Shown: piece after piece, positions 58,226 through 64,000 of the stretch
Layout: every line of letters begins with the position of its first letter
Position numbering within the stretch: the stretch's first letter is position 1
Assembly (NCBI RefSeq): GCF_001571365.1
Contig: NZ_BCTQ01000020.1
Location: 1-64,000 of the forward strand
DNA: 64,000 nt
DNA from: Achromobacter denitrificans NBRC 15125
Lineage (GTDB): Bacteria; Pseudomonadota; Gammaproteobacteria; Burkholderiales; Burkholderiaceae_B
Direction: 5' to 3'
The notes under the pieces: model-generated
What the model was told of the DNA's origin: nothing
Databases searched by the model: none
Seen by the model: only the letters and a program-made list of their open reading frames with translations
Translations under genes and position numbers: made by a program

Positions 58226-60289
58226 TCAATACTTGAAGCTCACGCGCGCCCAGAACGTGCGGCCGGGCTCGTTCACCGCGGTGTTGGCGGCGTAGCCGAA
58301 GCCGGCGTTCCCCGCGAGGTTCAGGTGCTCGCTGTAGGTCTTGTCGAACAGATTGTCCACGCCCATCGACAGCTGGACCTGCTTGTTGACCGCGTAGCCG
58401 CCATTGATGGAGAAGACGCCGAAGCCGGCGCTGGGGCCGAAGTCCTTGCCGACCACGTTGCCTTCGTTCAAGGCGTAGCGCTTCTGCGCGGCGACGATGC
58501 GCCACAGGGCGCCGGCCGACCAGGTGCCGTCGTCGTAGGCGGCGCTGAGCTTGGCTTCCAGCGGCGGCATCTGCGGCAAGGCCCTGCCGTCGCTGCGGTT
58601 CTGCCCCCAGGCATAGGCCAGCGTGGCGCCCAGCTTCCAGCTCGGCGCGATCTTGTAGGACGCGCCCAGCTCGCCGCCGGCGATCCTGGCGTCCACGTTG
58701 GTCGCCTGGGACGAGGATCCCATCATGCCGCCCGAGGTGTAGTTGAACAGGATGTAGTCGTCGATATAGCCCGCGTAGCCCGAGAACCAGGCGTCCACCG
58801 TCTCCGTCCGGTACTGCGCGCCGAAGTCCAGCTGCGTGGTCTTTTCGGGCTTCACGCCGCTGAAGGCGTTGACCGTGCCGGCCGGCCCGCGATCCGGCGA
58901 GAACAGCTCCCAGTAGTCGGGGAAACGCTCCACGTGTCCCAGGCCGACGTAGAGGGTGGCCGGCAGGGTTTCCAGGTCCTGCTCGTAGCGCAGGAACCCG
59001 CTGGGCAGCGTGTCGTTGCGGCGTTCGCCGGCGGTGGGATTGGGCATGGGCATCATCATGCCGCCGTCGTCCTGGCGGAAGTCCTTGGCGGAGGCCCAGT
59101 CCACGCGCGCGCCGCCGATGACGCGGCTGCCCGGCGCGGCGCGCCAGGTCACTTCGCCGAACAGGCCGGTATTGGAGAAGTCCGCGTCCTTGACCCAGGG
59201 CTGGCTGCGATAGGAGACTGCGCCCATGCCGCTGCGGGAACGATGGCGGCTTTGCTGGAAGTCCAGGCCGGTCACGACATCGACGTCCCGGGACAGGTTC
59301 CAGGTGCTGGCGAAACGTCCTCCCCAGGTGGCGCGGTCGACGTCGGCCGCCATGCGCATGGGCATGGCGCTCATCGGGTCGGGCGCGCGCAGCGTGTAGT
59401 TGTCCATCACGTGATCCGCGTAGTTGTAGTACAGCTGCGCCTCGACCTTGTTGAGGACCGTCCCGATGTTGCGCTTCTCGAACCGCAGGCCGAAGCTCTC
59501 GCGCTTGAATTGCGAGCCGTCCATGCCGCGGCCCGCGTAGCGGGCCTCGCCGTCGCCGGTGCCCGCGGTCAGCTCATACAGGGTGTCGGCGTCCGGGGTG
59601 AAGCCCAGCGTGACGTCCGCGTTCCACTTGTCCCAGCGGGACGGCACCTTGTTGCCGTCGCCGTCCTCGTAGTCCTGCGAATGGGAGTGATTGGCCGTGA
59701 CGCGCGTGTACACCTTGTCGTTGCCCACCGTCAGGTCGGCGGCCTGGTCGTTGCGGCCGAAGGAGCCGCCCAGCAGGCTGCCGTCGAAACGCACCCCCGG
59801 CTCGGTGAAGCGCGGCGTGTCGCGGTCGAACTTGACCGTGCCGGCCGATGCGCCCGGGCCCCACAGCACGGTCTGCGGCCCCTTGATGACCGTGAGCTGG
59901 TCGAAGTTCTCGGGTGAGATATAGGAGCTGGGCGCATCCATGCGGGCGGGGCAGGCGCCGGGCATGGACGTGCCGTTGGTCAGGAGATTCAGGCGCGAAC
60001 CGAACATCCCGCGCAGGACCGGATCGCCGTTGGTCCCGCCGTTGCGGATGGAGGAGAAGCCGGGAATGGTCTTGAGGTAATCCGTGCCGTCGCTCGCCGG
60101 CAGCGGCTGGCGCGGGATCTTCGGATCTGTCGTGAAGGTCAGGGGCGCGCTGGGCGCCACGCCCGTGATCACCACCGGATCCATGGTGGCGACGGCGTTC
60201 GCGTCGGTGGCCTGGCCCCAGGCGGGAGAGCTGGCGGCCAGGGCGGCCGCGAGGGAGGTGATGCGCAGGAATACGTCTTTCTGGTACAT
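58226..60289 (-). CDS. TonB-dependent copper receptor, OprC/NosA type
   Basis: 687 residues from the ATG at 60289. Signal peptide to about residue 25, plug domain (VVITGVAPSAPLTFTTDPKI...GDPVLRGMFGSRLNLL), then a 22-strand-type barrel ending in RVSFKY. The copper-site pair known from OprC, CxxxM plus HxM, is present as Cys113/Met117 (CPARM) and His293/Met295 (HVM). Met-rich loops (GGMMMPMPNP) add weight. It should take up copper across the outer membrane. A DUF2946 gene lies upstream. Confidence 0.9.
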   Translation of the reverse strand: MYQKDVFLRITSLAAALAASSPAWGQATDANAVATMDPVVITGVAPSAPLTFTTDPKIPRQPLPASDGTDYLKTIPGFSSIRNGGTNGDPVLRGMFGSRLNLLTNGTSMPGACPARMDAPSSYISPENFDQLTVIKGPQTVLWGPGASAGTVKFDRDTPRFTEPGVRFDGSLLGGSFGRNDQAADLTVGNDKVYTRVTANHSHSQDYEDGDGNKVPSRWDKWNADVTLGFTPDADTLYELTAGTGDGEARYAGRGMDGSQFKRESFGLRFEKRNIGTVLNKVEAQLYYNYADHVMDNYTLRAPDPMSAMPMRMAADVDRATWGGRFASTWNLSRDVDVVTGLDFQQSRHRSRSGMGAVSYRSQPWVKDADFSNTGLFGEVTWRAAPGSRVIGGARVDWASAKDFRQDDGGMMMPMPNPTAGERRNDTLPSGFLRYEQDLETLPATLYVGLGHVERFPDYWELFSPDRGPAGTVNAFSGVKPEKTTQLDFGAQYRTETVDAWFSGYAGYIDDYILFNYTSGGMMGSSSQATNVDARIAGGELGASYKIAPSWKLGATLAYAWGQNRSDGRALPQMPPLEAKLSAAYDDGTWSAGALWRIVAAQKRYALNEGNVVGKDFGPSAGFGVFSINGGYAVNKQVQLSMGVDNLFDKTYSEHLNLAGNAGFGYAANTAVNEPGRTFWARVSFKY

Positions 60290-60497
60290 GTCGGGTTCTA
60301 TCTGCAAAATCCATGGCCCGCACCCGCCGCGGCGGCCAGGGCCGCGCGGCGCCAGCCGCCCAGGGGCGGCGCGGGTGCGCAGGAAGCGAAACCGGTTTAC
60401 GTCCGCGCCAGGGCGGCGCCGGCGGCGCGCAAGCGCGCGTCATCGCGCGCGCGGCCGGGGGCCGCGCGCGAAACGCATCGGTAACGTGGGAGCGGAA

Positions 60498-60908
60498 TCA
60501 GGCCGTGAACGGCGGCGCGCGCGATTTCTGCGGCAGCCTCGCCAGCGCGCTGGAGAAGTGGACCTCGACGCTCGGCCGCGGCACGACGGGCGTGACGGCG
60601 GGCAGGAGCCAGGCCAGGACGAACAGCTCGGGAAGCGTGGCGCCGCCGAGCATCGCGCAGCCGGTGACGCAGCAATGCGGCAAGGCGCCGCTGTGCTGCT
60701 CGGCATCTTGCGCGGGACGCTGGATGTCTAGCGCGACGACGCGAGGACCGCTCGCCGTGCAGATGATGGTGAGGGCGCCCGCCTTGCCGGACGCGAGGCC
60801 GGATGCGGCCAGGGCCGAAGATGCGATCAACGCCTGGAAGACGAACAGAAGCGCCGCGGCTAGCGCGACGCATCGTCTGTTGGCGAGGACTCGTGTGTAC
60901 ATTCGCAT
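60498..60908 (-). CDS. DUF2946 family exported protein
   Basis: 136 residues from the ATG at 60908. Signal peptide LAAALLFVFQALIASSALAA; the mature part has HCCVTGCAML, a Cys/His cluster typical of DUF2946, and a hydrophobic segment (FVLAWLLPAV). These genes neighbour copper TonB receptors and are thought to help periplasmic copper handling. The 208 bp between it and the receptor gene hold no clear terminator, so they may be co-transcribed. Confidence 0.8.
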   Translation of the reverse strand: MRMYTRVLANRRCVALAAALLFVFQALIASSALAASGLASGKAGALTIICTASGPRVVALDIQRPAQDAEQHSGALPHCCVTGCAMLGGATLPELFVLAWLLPAVTPVVPRPSVEVHFSSALARLPQKSRAPPFTA

Positions 60909-61061
60909 CCCTTGATCGGTGCAGATGGTAGCACGCGAAGACGGAGCAAATGCCGCCTGCGGCACGCGGCCACCAGCGGTTTCGCGCCGGGACATGATCT
61001 CCGACAATATCCGGCGCCAGGCGTCGGGAAGGCCGGGATTCCCGTCCCGGCCCGTTCACCA

Positions 61062-63095
61062 TCAAGGCGTGACGATGTTGAACCAGAACTCGAAGTTGTC
61101 CAGAGCGGCGAACATGTCCGTGATCTTCTGCTGATCGCCGGTGACCTTCACCTCGCCCTTGTCGATGGCGTCCTTGAGCGTCATTTCCTTGAGCATCATG
61201 CGGTTGAGCGTCTCGCGGCTGAGCGTCATGCCGGCCGTCGGCTCCTTGGACTGCTTGCCCTCGGTGTGGTTGAGCACGCTGTTCACCATTTCCAGCATGT
61301 ACTGCTGCTTGGTGTCGGTGAAGTCCAGGTTGAGCACGACGTGCTTGCCGGCGGCCTTCTCGCGGTTCAGGCGCACGGCGAAATAGTCGAACAGCATGTC
61401 GAGCGTCATCGCGCGCACCGTGTCCGGGCTGGCGGTGTCCGGCACGGGCAGCTTCTGCACGCCTTCGCGCAGTTCCTTGGCGCCGGTCAGGTAGAAGTTG
61501 CGCCACGGCCCGCTTTCTGCCTGGTACCCCATCTGCTCCAGCGCGTCGGCCTGCAGGTTCTTGGCTTCCTGGTTGTCGGGGTCGGCGAAGACCGCGTAGT
61601 TCACCACTTCCGCGACCCAGCGATAGTCGCCCTTCTGGTAGTACTCGCGCGCCTTCTTCAGGATGGCGTCGACGCCGCCCATCATGTCCACGTAGCGCTT
61701 GGAAGCTTCCTGGATGGGCAGCGTGTGCAACGTGGCCGGATTGCCATTGAACCAGCCCAGATAGAGCACGTAGGTGGCGCGCACGTCATGGTTCACCGAA
61801 CCGTAATAGCCGCGGTTCGAGAACTTGGTGGCGATGGTCTCGGGCAGCTTGACCTGCTCGGCGATCTCTTCCTTGTTGTAGCCCATGTTGGCCAGCCGCA
61901 AGGTCTCGTCGTTGATGTAGCGGTACATGTCGCGCTGCATGCCCAGCTGCTCCTGGACCGCCTTCTGGCCCCACACCGGCCAATGGTGCATGGCGTACAT
62001 CACTTCCACATCGTCGCCCCACAGGGCCAGGGCCTCGTTCAGGTATTTCGACCAGGCCAGCGGATCGCGGATCTTGGCGCCGCGCAGCGAATAGGTGTTG
62101 TGCAGCGTGTGGGTGGAGTCCTCGGCGGTGTTGAGCGCCTTCTTTTCCTTGATGTAGTAGAGCATCTCGGCGGGCGCCTCGCTGCCCGGCGCATACAGGA
62201 ACTCGTACGTGAGCCCGTCGATGGTGCGCTTTTCGCCGGTCTTCTCGATGATGTCCGTGGGCGGGATCAGCGTGACCGTTCCGGCGGACGTGGTGGTGCC
62301 CAGCCCGGCGCCCACCTGGCCGGTGGGGCTGGGCGGCAGCAGGTTGCCGTACATGTAGCTGGCGCGGCGGCTCATGGCGGTGCCGGCCATCACGTTCTCG
62401 GCCACGGCGTGTTCGAGAAAGCCCAGCGGCGCATAGATCTTGACCTTGCCCGCCTTGACGTCCGCTTCGTCCACCACGCCGCGCACGCCGCCGTAGTGGT
62501 CCACGTGGCTGTGCGTGTAGATCACGGCCACCACGGGCTTCTTCGGGCGGTGCTGGTAGTAGAGGTCGAGCGCGGCCTTGGCCGTTTCGGTGGAGATGAG
62601 GGGATCCATGATCGTCAGGCCTTCCTTGCCCTCGACGATCGTCATGTTGGAGAGGTCGTAGTTGCGCACCTGGTAGATGCCGTCGGTGACCTGGAAGAGA
62701 CCCGAAATGTTCAGCAACTGGGACTGGCGCCAGAGGCTGGGATTGACGGTGTCCGGCGCCGCGGCGCCTTCCTTGATGAAATCGTATTTGCCGGGGTCCC
62801 AGACCAGGTTGCCCTGGGCGCCCTTGATCATGCCCGCGGGCAGCGGCGCGATGAAGCCCTTGTGCGCCAGCTCGAACGACGTCTTGTCGGAAAACGGCAG
62901 TTCCTTCAGCAGCGCCGCGTTGGCGTTCTTGGTCGCGACCTCGGCGGGCTTGGGTTGCTCGGCCGACCAGGCGCCGCCCGCCAGGGACAGCGCCAGCGCG
63001 CTCAGAGCCCATCGCGCCAGCCGGTGCTTTGGCGCCCTGGCGCGGCGGTCGGGGAATTCGGAAGGGGCGTTCATACTGCGAGGGGGCTTCATCAT
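61062..63095 (-). CDS. Alkyl sulfatase (SdsA-like, metallo-beta-lactamase fold)
   Basis: 677 residues from the ATG at 63095. Signal peptide RWALSALALSLAGGAWSAEQ; zinc motif THSHVDHYGG with HSHVDH at 195-200; further metal ligands in AGTAMSRRASYM and EDSTHTLHN regions; then the helical dimerisation domain and a C-terminal SCP2-like domain (TGDQQKITDMFAALDNFEFW). It hydrolyses long-chain alkyl sulfates such as SDS in the periplasm, supplying sulfate and carbon. It appears monocistronic. Confidence 0.93.
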   Translation of the reverse strand: MMKPPRSMNAPSEFPDRRARAPKHRLARWALSALALSLAGGAWSAEQPKPAEVATKNANAALLKELPFSDKTSFELAHKGFIAPLPAGMIKGAQGNLVWDPGKYDFIKEGAAAPDTVNPSLWRQSQLLNISGLFQVTDGIYQVRNYDLSNMTIVEGKEGLTIMDPLISTETAKAALDLYYQHRPKKPVVAVIYTHSHVDHYGGVRGVVDEADVKAGKVKIYAPLGFLEHAVAENVMAGTAMSRRASYMYGNLLPPSPTGQVGAGLGTTTSAGTVTLIPPTDIIEKTGEKRTIDGLTYEFLYAPGSEAPAEMLYYIKEKKALNTAEDSTHTLHNTYSLRGAKIRDPLAWSKYLNEALALWGDDVEVMYAMHHWPVWGQKAVQEQLGMQRDMYRYINDETLRLANMGYNKEEIAEQVKLPETIATKFSNRGYYGSVNHDVRATYVLYLGWFNGNPATLHTLPIQEASKRYVDMMGGVDAILKKAREYYQKGDYRWVAEVVNYAVFADPDNQEAKNLQADALEQMGYQAESGPWRNFYLTGAKELREGVQKLPVPDTASPDTVRAMTLDMLFDYFAVRLNREKAAGKHVVLNLDFTDTKQQYMLEMVNSVLNHTEGKQSKEPTAGMTLSRETLNRMMLKEMTLKDAIDKGEVKVTGDQQKITDMFAALDNFEFWFNIVTP

Positions 63096-63639
63096 GACGT
63101 GTCTCCAAACATGGGGTATGGATGGGTCACGTCGGAACGCGGCCCGGTCAGGCAATGAGGTCACGCGTATGCGGGAAAACGCTGGCGTTCGGCCATGGAG
63201 CCGGGAACGCGCGCGCGGGGCTGACGGTCTGGGCTGGAGGAACAGGAGGGGGGATGGGGGGGAAGGACGGTGGCGCGGCCGGTGCGGCCGTGGGTGTGCG
63301 CGGCGTCAGCCGCGGTGCAAGCAGGAAACCCAGGCCATCGTTGCATCCAACCACCCTCCCGGTATTTTGACAATACGTACGAGTGAAACGCGGTAACGGC
63401 TTGACGGTCGCGTGTGCGCCAAGATGCATAAATCGTACACATAATTTCGATGGAATCAAGCATGAGTGCCGCAAATGCAACTGCGGCCCGGCGCCCTTCC
63501 CCGGGCCGCGCCCGAGGCAGCGCGCGGGATTCTTGAGCCCTTTCCGGCATCCGTGTAATCTGCCCGAGCCGGCTCCCCCTTGCCGTCCGGGCGCCAGACC
63601 GGCGTAGCGCGTTGTCAATGCATACACTCGGAGATTTGC
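63096..63639. other. Intergenic region before the window-edge gene
   Basis: 544 bp upstream of both the alkyl sulfatase (minus) and the partial barrel gene (plus). A hairpin GCGGCCCGG-N9-CCGGGCCGC lies at 63483-63509 without a T-run. TTGACA at 63367-63372 has no good -10. No gene is supported; open frames here are GC-driven shadows. Confidence 0.5.
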
Positions 63640-64000
63640 ATGCGGCATTCCGTCAGCGGGGCGAAGCGGCGCGTGCTCAGCCTGCTTGGCGTGCTGTCCT
63701 GCTGCTGCGGCGCGGCGCAGGCGCAGCAAGGCCTGCGGCTCACCCAGGACGACCTGCAAAAGCGCGCCAACGGCGTGCTCGCCCTGATGTCGTTCTCCAT
63801 CGTGCCCGACATCACGACCAGCTCGCTCAACATCGGCAGCGGCGGCGGATCGACCAGCGGATCGACCGAATTCTTCATGACGCAACTGGGCGGCGGGGAC
63901 ACGATCTCCGACTCCGTCCCCATCTACCTGGAAGGCGTGCTGGCCGCGAGCCGCTATGACCCGACCTTCGTCGCCACGCAAGGCGCGGAGTCCCGCCGCA
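63640..64000 (+). CDS. Exported protein, probable solitary autotransporter-like beta-barrel, 3' part cut
   Basis: The frame is open from the ATG at 63640 (GGAG eight bases upstream) to the window edge, 120 codons. Signal peptide VLSLLGVLSCCCGAAQAQQG; then LMSFSIVPDITTSSLNIGSG and the strand-like DSVPIYLEGVLAASRYDPTF, which resemble the solitary outer-membrane autotransporter-barrel family (Omp_AT). No passenger domain precedes it. The rest is outside the window, so the call is tentative. Confidence 0.6.
   Translation, partial: MRHSVSGAKRRVLSLLGVLSCCCGAAQAQQGLRLTQDDLQKRANGVLALMSFSIVPDITTSSLNIGSGGGSTSGSTEFFMTQLGGGDTISDSVPIYLEGVLAASRYDPTFVATQGAESRR

Noticed and set aside
58064-59917. 617-codon plus-strand frame opposite the copper receptor
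   Set aside because: Composition is that of an antisense shadow; the TonB receptor on the other strand is complete.
60912-63158. 748-codon plus-strand frame opposite the alkyl sulfatase
   Set aside because: His/Val-rich shadow; the sulfatase is complete with its zinc motif.
63148-63981. 277-codon minus-strand frame at the right edge
   Set aside because: Runs antisense through the signal peptide gene at 63640 and has no domain; arginine- and proline-rich shadow.

Overview
The window is GC-rich chromosomal DNA from a betaproteobacterium of the family Alcaligenaceae, most likely Bordetella or a close relative such as Achromobacter. This rests on the gene order (hldD-hldA-lapB-lapA, ihfB-rpsA-cmk-aroA-tyrA-hisC-pheA-serC-gyrA, then ompA-ubiG-gph), on a short 193-residue OmpA of the Bordetella type, on a tmRNA whose tag reads ANDERFALAA, and on GyrA carrying Gln83. 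The genus is an inference; no database search was possible.

Layout. Positions 1-15558 are core genes on the minus strand: a helix-hairpin-helix protein cut by the window edge, LPS heptose and LPS-assembly genes, and a long chain from gyrA through serine and aromatic amino-acid synthesis to cmk, rpsA and ihfB. Positions 15870-20098 are on the plus strand: ompA with a clear promoter and terminator, ubiG-gph, an MFS exporter behind a hairpin-rich leader, and the tmRNA gene ssrA.

A prophage of about 37.9 kb is inserted at the 3' end of ssrA (attL 20075-20108, attR 58021-58054, a 34-bp repeat with one mismatch). It restores the tmRNA end exactly and brings its own terminator. It has a lambda-like regulatory plan with a P22/N4-like podovirus morphogenesis set. 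The immunity region (47254-49140) holds a Cro-like gene, a short repressor without a peptidase domain, and two exported-protein genes in the place lambda uses for rexAB. Leftward from it run a CII-like gene, NinB, an HNH endonuclease, a DUF1364 nuclease, a replication initiator that contains candidate origin iterons, DnaB, a RuvC-like resolvase, then terminases, portal, scaffold, coat, P22 gp10-like tail genes, ejection proteins with a transglycosylase, fibre, holins, lysin and nested Rz/Rz1. Rightward run a pentapeptide-repeat protein made of near-identical 15-bp repeats, several micro-genes, an ERF annealing protein with a YqaJ-type exonuclease, a methyltransferase, Xis and Int. Two plus-strand genes, one encoding an orphan Cas2-like protein, sit against the direction of the leftward operon. 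At the left end are an SRAP (HMCES-like) gene and a 90-residue gene behind a LexA-type box.

Positions 58095-64000 return to host DNA: the displaced terminator that probably served ssrA, an OprC-type copper TonB receptor with a DUF2946 partner, an alkyl sulfatase, and the start of a probable outer-membrane beta-barrel gene cut by the window edge.

The most interesting points are the orphan Cas2-like gene, the candidate replication origin inside the initiator gene, the LexA-box gene paired with a non-cleavable repressor, the arm-type Int site arrays at 11-bp spacing on both prophage ends, the repeat-expanded pentapeptide gene, and the two exported proteins in the rex position.
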